Source: Lineus longissimus
Taxonomy: Eukaryota > Nemertea > Pilidiophora > Heteronemertea > Lineidae
Assembly (NCBI RefSeq): GCF_910592395.1
Contig: NC_088309.1
Location: 16,496,599 to 16,560,598 of the forward strand
DNA length: 64,000 nt
Direction: 5' to 3'
The notes beneath the pieces were generated by a model. That model did not search any database, was not told where the DNA came from, and saw nothing but the letters and a program-made list of their open reading frames with translations. The position numbers and the translations under genes were made by a program. Positions within the stretch are counted from its first letter, which is position 1, and each line of letters opens with the position of its first letter. Shown piece after piece: positions 31,960-42,368 of the stretch.

Positions 31960-32403
31960 GGGACAACACCGGTGATTATTTGCAATGCATTTTCTATTAA
32001 ACTTAAAAATCTGCCAAAAATAGGAAACCGTGTTTTTTTACAAACCGCCACAAGGGGTTAATATCCAAGGTCTGGGACATCCCTCACTGCAATGGCGTAT
32101 AGGGTTCACCACGAAAATCTAGAGAAAATCCTATTTTTGTAAAACAGTTCTCAGATTCTCACTTTCCAAGCTGCTTGTCTCCAGAAATGAAGCCCTTACT
32201 GGTGCTGCCCTCCTGAAAATACCCGGGGGACCATAGAACTGAAATCAATATTTTATGAAAGATTGAATACTACTCTATAATTCAAATCAATATTTATCTT
32301 GATTACCTTGGTATTAACCCACGCCATCCCAGGGTCAACTTTTTGTTTTTATTCTTCAATAATTTGACGCCCATACCGATGTAGGTGTCACTGGTGTTGT
32401 GCC
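31960..32403 (+). repeat. Left 444-bp terminal direct repeat
   Basis: Identical by eye to 36118-36561. It carries its own inverted ends (GGGACAACACC / GGTGTTGTGCC), so each copy resembles a complete MITE. It is followed by TAATAGG, and TAATA also directly precedes the right copy. Confidence 0.9.
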
Positions 32404-33118
32404 TAATAGGAAGGGGTTAATAGCGGATGGGTTAAAAGTGGGCATATTCTGAAAGGGTTAGACCTCCCATCCAACAGGCATAGGGAAGAAATTTGATCAA
32501 GGCCCTGCATGGCCTATGAGATCAAATTGTCTATTGTACTTACCATTGCAACTTCAAACGGAGTTCACAGGGCGGTCCCTTATATTCAACAGGTGCTGTC
32601 TTCAACAAACACAGGGTTAAAGCAATCAATCACTATCAGTCAATGACTCTGAGAGGCCCTCTTCTGAAATACAAGAATGAAATCATTACACATGCAGTTT
32701 GTCACATTAATTCATTGCATAACATGGCCACACCCATATATGGGCGGTACCCGCCTAATATTACGTAATCGTACGCAATAGCCGGGGACCCTTTTTCTGC
32801 AAATTTTAGTATTTTTGATTTCAAGGATCCTACCCTTCAAGATGCATCAAAAAGTTTAGTAGGCCATCTCAAGATGCAAAACATATCAAGCGTCAAAGAT
32901 GTTGTCACCCCACAAGGAGTTCATCCAGCAACAGGCAGAAGGTTAAGAGGACAATAGAAATCATTGTTTATTGATGCTTCATGACAGTTTGATGACAGAG
33001 AAATGAATTAATTATGTTAGATATTAGTTACAAACAGGTGTCCAGGTGTCCAGATTAAATTTTTTTAAAATCCCCCATCTTTCTCACAGGTTATTGGCCG
33101 AAGTTAAGAAGAATCAGT

Positions 33119-35524
33119 ATGTGTTGGGGCTACCAAGCCAGCAGGATGGTGCTCACTAGGCGGCGTCGCTATGACTGTCAAAAACCAGGGATTACTAAAC
33201 GAAGGGATACATTTTTCAAAAAGGGACACGTTCCGTACAAGTCCAAAGTGGATTTTCGAGCCTCGGACCCTGGGGAGTGGTTACGTCTTCCACTGGATCT
33301 TTACAATCAAGTGACTACAAAGGGACCGGGTGGTACAAGGATTGTTCCGGACATTCACAACAGGCCTTCAGGTAGGACCAGACTTTTGAGACCCATTAAG
33401 CCGCCATCAGATCAAGATGTACAAAATCATTTCGAACCCTCATCATATAACCCTTCATGTAGCATGACCGATGAGAACTATGTAATCTCTGTAGAAAAAA
33501 TGATGGACTTAATGAACTCTGTAGCTGTGTCACACAATATGACAGGTTGTGTTCGTCCGGAGTTTCAATATGAAGATAAAGTAAAAAAGGGTCTTTGCGT
33601 GACCGTGAGGGTCAAATGCAAAAATTGCAAGTACATTTCTGACAAAAATAAGTTGTATTCAGAGTTGGCATCGGCTAAGGCAGGGGGTAAAAGTGCCATA
33701 CCCAACATTTCCTTACAGTGCGCACTGTTGGATTCATCAATAGGAAACTTCAAGGGGAGCCAGATCCTGAACACAATAGGTTTGCCGACGCCCTGTCTGA
33801 GTAGCATGCAGGAACAAGCAAACCGGGTGGGGAAAAAGATTGTTGAACTCAATGTGGAAGACATGGCCAATATCAGAGGTTCCTTGAGAGAGGTTAATCG
33901 ACTGAGGGGTCAGGAAGACGTGAATGCATTCACAGCTTCAATGGACGGTCGTTACAACAGCCAACGAATCACCACAAGGGGCAAACTTGGCCAGGCTGCA
34001 TCCCAGGTTGTAGAAATAGCCACAGAAAATTTAACCGATTCGAAGAAAGTTATTGATGTTGCATTTTTCAATAAGCTATGCTGGAGGGGTGCATACTGCC
34101 GTGCACGTGGGTTACCTATTCATTGTGGGAGCGCTCCCCCAAAGTCAAATTCTAAGTCAAGTAAGGCGAGTAGGCCTACCACAAGGAGTTCTGCTAGGGA
34201 GTCAAATGAGGGAGCCGAACAGTTTCATAAGAATTGCACTGCAAATTTTCCAGAGGTACTCCCTTTTTCTGAATATGAGTTGGCCAGAACTATCACTGCA
34301 AACCTTGCCAAGGAGGGCATTCATCTTGAATATGTCTGCACAGATGGGGACAGTTCTGCTTATCGTGGTGTCAGGGATGCAACAGATATGATTTTTGGGA
34401 CCCTGTTCAATGTAAAGCCTCAAACAGACTCTATTCATTTAGGCCAGGCAATGTTTCGTGCTGGTTTAAAGACTGATTTCAGTAAGAATTGTTTTCCTGG
34501 GAGAACAGCAGATGTTCGAAAAACATTTCAAAAACTGTTTATGTTAGATGTAAAGTCACGCTCCAGCAGGGCATTGAAACTACTCAGGAATGATGTGGGT
34601 GGGGACGTGGTGAAAATGTCAAAGAAACTGGTACCCTTGGTGCAATGTTTGATCGATTGCTACTCAGGTGATTGCTCCAAATGTAGAAATAACAAATACA
34701 ACCTGTGCAGCGGTGGAATCACCAATTCTTGGAGGAAGAAATCAGAATACTTTAAGGCCTATGGTAAAAAGTCCCTTGACATTTCATTCAATGAAACTGA
34801 CAGAAAGCTGCTCCAAATCCTGTTAGAAGTTCGCCTTGGGGAATCTGCATTGGAGTCTTTGAAAACAGGGGTTACAACTAACAAACCTGAAGCCACAAAC
34901 CGTGGCATTTCAAGCAGCCTACCCAAGAATATTACTTTCTCCAGAAATGCATTGCCAAGGGTACACAGTGCAATCCATCGCGTGAACAATTCATTGGCAA
35001 AGAGTACAATGACCAAGCTTGATAAGGGTCTCAATGTACCGCTGAACCCCCAGTCTCATGCTATGAAGAACTTAGGACGGCTCCAGAATAGGAAGGCATA
35101 CAATGTGGCTTACAAAGAGTCTCCGGAGTTCAAGAAGCAAAACAAACGGCAAAGAATTAAACGCATGGGAGACTTCCTCACAGATAAAAGGGCCAGAAAG
35201 GAGGGGGACTACCAAAAGTTCAGCCAGCTACTGATTCCAATACCCGGAGTAGCAGCAGGGTCATCTAAATCACGGGGTCGCGGTATGCCTACACCAACCA
35301 ACATCACCAAACCAAAAGGCAAGAAAGACAAAAAAATCCACAAGGAGCACCCATACAGTCAGGCGCCATCTAACGAGTCACGGTCCACAGTCGGAGGGTA
35401 TGTCGGAGGGGAGGACCGTCGCCGCAGGGACCACACATACTCCAGTGATCCAGTCCAATCAACGTCGTCACAGGGACCAACTGTCAGGAAAAAGGGACCA
35501 AAGAAATATCAAACAAAAAAGTAA
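33119..35524 (+). CDS. Mutator-like transposase domain protein
   Basis: This 801-codon frame is uninterrupted. A better start than the first Met may be Met10 at 33146 (MVLTRRRRYD), and an acceptor (TTTCTCACAG) lies upstream. Features, in order, are a basic N terminus (RDTFFKKGHVPYKSK), a Cys pair region VRVKCKNCKY, AFTASMDGRYNSQR (candidate first catalytic Asp), CRARGLPIHCG, HKNCTANFPEVLPF, and VCTDGDSSAYRGV (candidate second Asp). A zinc-like C..C..C segment (DCSKCRNNKYNLC) and a long basic tail follow. This arrangement matches the uncharacterised Mutator-like transposase domain family of animals. It is centrally placed in the composite element and presumably mobilises it. Confidence 0.65.
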   Translation: MCWGYQASRMVLTRRRRYDCQKPGITKRRDTFFKKGHVPYKSKVDFRASDPGEWLRLPLDLYNQVTTKGPGGTRIVPDIHNRPSGRTRLLRPIKPPSDQDVQNHFEPSSYNPSCSMTDENYVISVEKMMDLMNSVAVSHNMTGCVRPEFQYEDKVKKGLCVTVRVKCKNCKYISDKNKLYSELASAKAGGKSAIPNISLQCALLDSSIGNFKGSQILNTIGLPTPCLSSMQEQANRVGKKIVELNVEDMANIRGSLREVNRLRGQEDVNAFTASMDGRYNSQRITTRGKLGQAASQVVEIATENLTDSKKVIDVAFFNKLCWRGAYCRARGLPIHCGSAPPKSNSKSSKASRPTTRSSARESNEGAEQFHKNCTANFPEVLPFSEYELARTITANLAKEGIHLEYVCTDGDSSAYRGVRDATDMIFGTLFNVKPQTDSIHLGQAMFRAGLKTDFSKNCFPGRTADVRKTFQKLFMLDVKSRSSRALKLLRNDVGGDVVKMSKKLVPLVQCLIDCYSGDCSKCRNNKYNLCSGGITNSWRKKSEYFKAYGKKSLDISFNETDRKLLQILLEVRLGESALESLKTGVTTNKPEATNRGISSSLPKNITFSRNALPRVHSAIHRVNNSLAKSTMTKLDKGLNVPLNPQSHAMKNLGRLQNRKAYNVAYKESPEFKKQNKRQRIKRMGDFLTDKRARKEGDYQKFSQLLIPIPGVAAGSSKSRGRGMPTPTNITKPKGKKDKKIHKEHPYSQAPSNESRSTVGGYVGGEDRRRRDHTYSSDPVQSTSSQGPTVRKKGPKKYQTKK

Positions 35525-35567
35525 GTTGGTTTAAAATGTATGCATCAGCCAGGAAGGGGTTAATTCG

Positions 35568-36086
35568 TTAAAAATTAGCATGGGGTGGGATTAGCTTAAT
35601 AAGCCTGGGTCTTTTGAACATTTTGTAACACAACAGTAGCATGTGCCTACCTTGACCAGCCCCCATATGCAAATTAAGTATACATGCAGGGTATGATGTG
35701 TGCCCAATACACAGTCCTCTGGCCAGGCAACGCTGCCGACTCTTGTTTATGGCACTGGGCTCCAGGGTCAAATGTTCCAAATTCACACACAGCGAATTGT
35801 GACAAAGATGTGAGACATCACCCTGGGGGTCAGTGACCCCAGTATTCAAAATGTACATCAACCTGTGTACACGAAACTTCTTAGACTTCTTTGCATTTGG
35901 CAGTTTGGCACTCATTTCTCCATATATCATACACCCCAGCTTCCGTTTGGCCCCCCAAGTCCATATCCGGCATTCACGATTCTTACCAACCTGGCTACGG
36001 GCCTTTATTCTTTCCTTGTACGTGTGTTTCCAAGCTTCATCGGCCATTTTAGCTACTGTTGTGTCACTGTGGGAGACAAAATTCAT
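35568..36086 (-). CDS. HNH/His-Me finger endonuclease-like protein
   Basis: The frame contains MIYGEMSAKL, RVHRLMYILNTG and the metal-binding stretch GDVSHLCHNSLCVNLEHLTL, with a His-x-Cys pair, a second Cys and Asn/His. GLCIGHTSYPACI follows. This is the pattern of the zinc-binding loop of His-Me finger (HNH) homing-type endonucleases. Starts at 36086 (MNFVSHSD) or 36047 (MADEAWKH) are likely; the open frame extends to 36209 into the right terminal repeat. It is convergent with the transposase and ends 43 bp after it. It may be a second nuclease of the element or a passenger. Confidence 0.65.
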   Translation of the reverse strand: MNFVSHSDTTVAKMADEAWKHTYKERIKARSQVGKNRECRIWTWGAKRKLGCMIYGEMSAKLPNAKKSKKFRVHRLMYILNTGVTDPQGDVSHLCHNSLCVNLEHLTLEPSAINKSRQRCLARGLCIGHTSYPACILNLHMGAGQGRHMLLLCYKMFKRPRLIKLIPPHANF

Positions 36087-36117
36087 GGGTGTACGGTCCA
36101 ACTGAATGTACCTAATA

Positions 36118-36561
36118 GGGACAACACCGGTGATTATTTGCAATGCATTTTCTATTAAACTTAAAAATCTGCCAAAAATAGGAAACCGTGTTTTTTTACA
36201 AACCGCCACAAGGGGTTAATATCCAAGGTCTGGGACATCCCTCACTGCAATGGCGTATAGGGTTCACCACGAAAATCTAGAGAAAATCCTATTTTTGTAA
36301 AACAGTTCTCAGATTCTCACTTTCCAAGCTGCTTGTCTCCAGAAATGAAGCCCTTACTGGTGCTGCCCTCCTGAAAATACCCGGGGGACCATAGAACTGA
36401 AATCAATATTTTATGAAAGATTGAATACTACTCTATAATTCAAATCAATATTTATCTTGATTACCTTGGTATTAACCCACGCCATCCCAGGGTCAACTTT
36501 TTGTTTTTATTCTTCAATAATTTGACGCCCATACCGATGTAGGTGTCACTGGTGTTGTGCC
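36118..36561 (+). repeat. Right 444-bp terminal direct repeat
   Basis: Same sequence as 31960-32403 with no difference noticed. It is followed by the ATGT duplication and then by transposase sequence that is duplicated at 30990-31425. Confidence 0.9.
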
Positions 36562-36991
36562 ATGTAGTATGAAACATGGGGAACATTTTCTGCATGGCGA
36601 TCTTCACCTGTTCCCAACACTTCAAAAGTGTGGCCCAGGACACATTCCACATGTGTCTGAAAAGCAAAAAAAATTATGAGAAATATTGCCTAGAGTTGTC
36701 ATCTGTGGCCAAGTTGAGTAGATCATGAGTTATTTTCCTGGGTGATCCATATCACCCTGGGCAAATAGACCTCACAACCTAATTCATCGTAAAAAATGTT
36801 TTTAGGGGAAAAAATGTTTTTGTTTTATTGTAGAAAAAATACTGGTAAGAACTGTGAGGTTATTTTGCATTAAAAACTGTGTTTTTTTTAGTAGAACTTT
36901 TTTTGTACGTGGCTATACATTTTTCCAAGCTGCTCATGCTGTCATTCCCTGGTCAAGCACTGATTCCATGTGGTTTCATTGAACCCTAGCT
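36562..36991 (-). repeat. Duplicate of 30990-31425 (transposase exon start and intron)
   Basis: It carries the same acceptor and exon start (reading ECVLGHTFEVLGTGEDRHAE) as 31089-30990, followed by the same intron sequence ending ACCCTAGCT. The two copies flank the duplicated and interrupted segment. Confidence 0.85.
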
Positions 36992-37029
36992 TTATCACCT
37001 GTACCCGTATGAATATACTTAGTACTTAC

Positions 37030-37263
37030 CACTAGTGAAAAATGCCTTTGGAAGAATAGACGCTGCTGGCATTGAGTCTCCAGTCCACTAAAATAACGTG
37101 TCATTGGTTGAATAAGAGCACTGATTTGTTCAGTGATTCTTTGAGCTGTCTCTCTTTCAATATCCGGATCATTCTCTATAACCTGAGTAATGTTGGCATC
37201 AAGGTTTTCTGCAGTGGCTCTCAATAGCAGTTGAGTGTGTTGAACAATGTTGTCTGTTGCAAC
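37030..37263 (-). CDS. EnSpm-like transposase gene, second exon
   Basis: The exon is bounded by an acceptor TATTTTACAG before 37263 and a donor GTAAGT after 37030. It encodes a helical segment VATDNIVQHTQLLLRATAE to PMTRYFSGLETQCQQ, matching the linker between the zinc-finger region and catalytic region of invertebrate EnSpm-like proteins. It has no stop of its own. The frames reading beyond the splice sites are intronic. Confidence 0.55.
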
Positions 37264-37765
37264 CTGTAAAATATACACAGAAGTAGCCCTGCTACGGAAA
37301 TTCCAAAATCTAGAAATGCCTTCAAGGACCTGAAGTGAGGGTACAAACAGGGAAAGTTTGGGTCCAGTGTTGGCAGAGAACATCTCCCAGGCCTTGGGAA
37401 ATAATCCCAGACCCTAGTATACTCACTGGCGAATATGTACTAGGGTCTGGGATTTCTCCCCCTATTCCTGGGATTTACTAGGGTGTGGATTTATTTCACC
37501 CAAGGCCTTGGCGGTGTTGATTTTTCCCCCTTAAGGCTGGGTAGGTGTTCTCAGCCCATACTGGTCCCATCTTACCCTGTTTTCACCCTCGCTTCAGGTC
37601 CCTGTGGCTGCTATTTAAAAGTGTTATCTCTACGTGTTTTTCTTGAATAATAAAGCTTAATTTGCTTTCCAGTTCCAATTACTTTTAATGGATTTTGCTT
37701 TACTTTACGGACTCTCTCCTGTATCTCTTTCAAAAACTGTAATAGATTTACTGCTACAGATTTAC
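37264..37765. other. Intron with ACTAGGGTCTGGGATT dyad
   Basis: Intron between the two 5' exons of the transposase gene. Near 37380-37530, ATAATCCCAGACCCTAGTATA and its inverse TACTAGGGTCTGGGATTTC form a hairpin with a short loop, followed by a further GGGATTTACTAGGGTGTGG copy. Confidence 0.5.
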
Positions 37766-38242
37766 CTGAGTAATTGCATTATCCTCTTTTATGGATAAGA
37801 TAAAACCTGCTGTCATTAACTTGCTGTCATCTGGTCTATCATTCGCATTTCCATCTAACATTTCATCATGGTCATTGTGTTCGACAAGTTCATTAGGTTC
37901 ATCTAAACCTTCCTCTGCAGGATCATTCTCAATGTTTCTGTTGCCCAGTTGATCGTCTAAAAGATCTACATGGTTTCCAGCCTCCATCCCATCAATGGGA
38001 GCGGGGACTGCAGCTTGTAGCGGATCAACATTAAAGCCTAGTTGCAGATGTTGCTGATGATTTCTTTGACAGTGTCGGTAGAATCCATACCATGTGCGAA
38101 ATGTCTGTGGACAATTGTTAACGGAACAAAGTACGTGAAAATGTGGATCCCTTGCATGAGTCCTGAATAAATGGCTGATATAAGCTGACAGGAGCACTGT
38201 TGTAAACACTTGTAGAACACAAAGCTGGCAAGTGAAAACCAT
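37766..38242 (-). CDS. EnSpm-like transposase gene, first coding exon with C2H2 fingers
   Basis: ATG at 38242 (MVFTCQLC) lies shortly after an acceptor GTTACAG, so an untranslated exon probably precedes it. The exon contains two C2H2-like motifs: CQLC followed by HLFRTH, and CSVNNCPQTF followed by HCQRNH. An acidic linker (HNDHDEMLDGNANDRPDDS) follows, ending at the donor CAG|GTAAAT. This N-terminal finger plus acidic linker is usual for the EnSpm-like proteins of marine invertebrates. Downstream exons are broken, so the gene as a whole is a pseudogene. Confidence 0.6.
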
Positions 38243-38458
38243 TGTTGCAGAATAATCTGTAACGGTAATGATGAAAAAAAATAGGAATTTGAGAAATTCA
38301 GCCCGCAAAGGGTTAAGGCAATTTCGAGATTTCGCGCGCTTACAGCTTTGAAATGGTAAACAACCTCGTCGTCATGCATCATTCACAAATGATACACTGC
38401 GATTTGGGTACATCGGACATGTACATCGGATTCATCGGGACGGGGTTGGAACATTAAA

Positions 38459-41400
38459 ATGGCGCAGTCGAAAGCAGACGAAGCAAAATTTCTCGAATTG
38501 ATCATCGAATTACGGCGACGTGGTTCACCTTCAGAAGCTGCCGATAAACTCCTAGGTATGGTATAGTACTGTATACTGTGGACATCATGTAGTATACTTT
38601 CGAATTCGGCCTGCTCATTGAATAAATTGCAATTTTATTGTCAACAGAGCCCGGCAAAAGAGTGACGCAATGATTTCATGATTTGCATCACAATGCACGC
38701 GACGTGCACGGTGTAGATTTTTAAAACATCGGCTTCAGCTTTATAAATACAGTAACACACTTCATAGTCATACATACCTTCTTCGGGATCTGCGGACCAA
38801 AGTGATTTATCTTCAAGTATTTTTTGGAAAATCTGATGCAGCGTTTAATCACTATATACGGCGATAAACTGAAAAACATGTGACGAGCTGAAGCCGGTCG
38901 GCCGGCGTGTGATTGGTCAAACTATATTAGTGACGTCAGTAATGTATACATCGGGGAACAGGTCACCCAGGTGCTTTATTTTGCACTTCGTGAAGTTGTG
39001 CAACCTTGGGCAAGACACTTCGCTGGCGTGTGGCTTTTTCTAGTCCTTCAAATGTGGAAAATATTATTTGCTACAGACGTGGCATAAATTGGCTGTCCCT
39101 TCACAAGGGACTAATCAGCCGGGTTGTATTTCAAAATTCCATCACTGTATTGTATTTTCAAATTCCATCACTGACCATGGCTGGGGACGAAATCTAAATG
39201 AAACCCACCAAAGTCGATTTTTGGCACAACTATGACCCCCGGCCTGCACTGCAGATTTTCAAATTGTGGTTTTACTTTCAGGAGAGGAGATAAAAGATGC
39301 CGACCTTTATGACTTAAGCAGAGACGACATCCACCACATCTTGAAAGGCTTTTCATTTGGGGTGAGACGCAAAGTATGGGAAACCTTGGCCCAGATAATT
39401 CAAATTGATGACCATAAACAAGATGATGAGGTAAGATTAAGAAGCAATGTTTCAAATTCAGATGTGATAAGGCCAAAAACAAATTTGGTTCAGGCAACCC
39501 TTCCTAACCCAAATTTTTGCTGGTCAGAAACTGGATATCCCAAAATCCTGCAGAGTTTCTTTGTTTTTGACTGGAAAAAGTCACAAAATTAAGGTTAAAA
39601 ACCGAATCTTTATCTCCTTAATTGTGCTACCTATATGTTATCAAGAGGCCCAAGGGCCTGGCGCTCAGCTGAGTTGTTGCTGCGTTGTTCGTATATATTA
39701 CATTACTCGTCAAACTCTACTAAACTAAGGACTCAAAGCCTAAGGATATTAGCTTCTGGATGTGTAACAGTGAATTACGGTAGACTGGCGCAATCTACTT
39801 CAAGCAAGCTCCACCCTTGCAATGTGTGCGCAAACAGATAACCTAACCTATATTGGACCATCAATTCTACACACAGCAACATGATTCATCCTCAGCTGTT
39901 ACCATGATGATGATGATGATCCTTTTCGCAAATTGGTCGTCCTCTGTCTTTCTTCCATACTTCAGTGCCACCGGATGTAGTCTGCCCTTGTGAAGGGATC
40001 CTTTCAGCACCGGGGCACAAGAATCCATGCGAATTGAATCACATGGAGAGACTAGCCCAATCACCCGCTTTTGGCTGGGTAGAAATGGGTAAATCTCGCA
40101 GACTGGACCTTAAACTCTACTGCCGACGTGTGAGGCCGGTCTGACAGATGAGTAAGTGGGGTCCACCTAATGCAGAAGGCACCAGTTTCCCTAACTAAAA
40201 GGGTAACATTAACCAAATGCTCTACCCAACTCTATTATTGCCCAAAGGCCTGTGTACACTAGTAAAATATTAGCAACATTTTTACATTTCCAGTTGCAAC
40301 AAATGTTGCAAAAATGTTGCGTAGTGTGTACAGAGCAAAACGCGTCTTACAACATGTTGTAAAATTGTTGCAAATTAAATGCAATGCAATTCTTTGTTGC
40401 ATGTTGTAAAAATGTTGCAAACTCTTCAGCCAATCAGAAATAGGATTTGCGTCATGTGATCTACCGGAGTTCATGTGACTTGAACAAGAAGCAGGTATAG
40501 CAACTCTCAAGTGAGTGTCTTGCTTCGTAGGGTGATGAAACCGTTTCTAGAAGTTTTTGTATGACGGCTTGTCAGTCAGCCGCAACTCCTTTAGGCTGCG
40601 TATCCATAGGCTGTTCCGTGCCCTGCACAACATTCCCTTTTTACCGCCTGGCGCGCCACACGGACAATGAACCTTCGTTGGTGTTATTGATCGTTCCCAT
40701 AGGTTATGCCGTGTCACATTGCGGGCATATATGCACTGTGGATTGGGAATATAGGCCCATATTGGGATTGAACATGTCCATTCTTTTGCGAGTGAACAAC
40801 ACGGAAGCAATGTCTGAGGCGAAATTAATTCAAGAGGTTCATCAACGGGAACTACTCTGGGACCCCGAAACTGATGATTATCATAACAAGCACGAACCTG
40901 TAATTTGTTGCTTAAAAGTCAAGTTTTATATACATGTACATGTCAATTTGATGTTGCAAGTGAAAATACAAGTTACTTGTATTTTCATTTTCAATATTCA
41001 TAAGAAATTGTCTTCTGAAATAATGACAGCGTGCGGATAAACGCGATTGACCGCTGCGAAATGAGGACTACAAAGGCCTACATGACCAAAAAGGAATATC
41101 TTTATTTAGTAAATTTTGAGGTAAGTATTACAGAATGAAATACTTGAATACTAGAATTGCCTGGCTCTTCTGATGATTGCACTGGTGAACACCGAAGTCG
41201 ATGGGATGTGCAAAGTCATAGCTCGATCCTCTCTCTTGGTCATCTTTGAGATGTGGTCACCAAATATGTTCAAATGCAGCTGCAGATCATTCCTGTCCTG
41301 CAAAACATGATGAGGAGATAACATTTTAATTTTGATAGAATAGGTAAGCTAGCCAAGTTTTATATCAAATACAAGGCCAACAACAACTGATAAGGCGCTA

Positions 41401-42337
41401 GGCCTAGGGCCGAATGATCAAGGAAGTTCATTGATATGATTGGGAATACATTGTGATAAGAGTGATGAATCGGCCCCGTTTGAAGCATTGTGCTATGTAC
41501 AGTGTGCAAGTGTCAGTGTGTATCCGCTATCGCATTTATTGTTTGTTGACATTTCAAATCGCTGGAGTCGATCCTCAATTACACTGTTTATGTACATTGG
41601 CAACCTTACCCGATGATATCAGAACGATGTTTATTATTGTCTTGTTTATTCACATTAGTTCTGCTATGTGACAAGAGTTATTTGTTGAGAAATCCATGAT
41701 TTAAAGCCGGACTTTGACATCGTTTCTCAGACCAACCAAGCTGCATTTCGCAGATCGTTTTTCAACGATCGTCGACGAACTATTTCAAATTAATCACATC
41801 CAATTAAACAATCCAAGCCTTCCCTAATGTCATCAACATGCAATAACACAAGAAGCCAAATATTATCGCCTATGAAATTGTGAATTTAATGAGAACTTAC
41901 CTCTGAATTGACAGAACGCGATCTATTCCATAGCATGGTCTCCTTACGTCTGAACTGCGCAGACTCGAGACGTGACGTTCGCTGCACGTGTGATTGGACG
42001 TGGGATAACTCGCGCGAAATTTAAAATGCTCTTCTTGGGGGGGTGCTCACTAAATTGCGCCAGTAACACCACCTGGTGAGAAATTCATGAACCACGCCTA
42101 TTGATAATGAAAGAGAAAGCTTTGCTCTATAAAATTAGATTTGATTCATGATCCCCAACTGAGAAATCAGCTGCTGGAAAAGTTTTTGGAAAATTTCGCT
42201 CGGTGCCACCTAGTGGCCAAACCGCTCATCCTGCCGGACCCACATTTGGTCTATTCAGGAGTCCTGAAGGGTCTCAACGCCTCAGAGGGAAAATCTATCG
42301 CCTATCCGCCATAGTTTTGAAACGTGCCTGTTTAACG

Positions 42338-42368
<31 letters not shown>

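Larger units (their letters stand above)
31960..36561 (+). mobile_element. 4.6-kb transposon with perfect 444-bp terminal direct repeats
   Basis: The unit begins GGGACAACACCGGTGA and ends TCACTGGTGTTGTGCC, 16-bp inverted ends with two mismatches. ATGT flanks it on both sides (31956-31959, 36562-36565). The uninterrupted site AGGTATGTAGTATG is preserved at 30990, so this is a clean 4-bp duplication. The first and last 444 bp are identical direct repeats, each itself bounded by both ends. Between them lie a Mutator-like transposase and, convergently, an HNH-type protein. No reverse transcriptase is present, so the direct repeats are not ordinary LTRs. Confidence 0.75.

Noticed and set aside
31418-31969. 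183-codon frame that looks intact
   Set aside because: It fuses two transposase segments across a 640-bp deletion and runs into the composite element; not a real protein.
31960-36561. Interpretation of the 444-bp repeats as retrotransposon LTRs
   Set aside because: No TG...CA ends, no primer-binding site or polypurine tract, and no reverse transcriptase or integrase; the interior codes for a DNA transposase-like protein.
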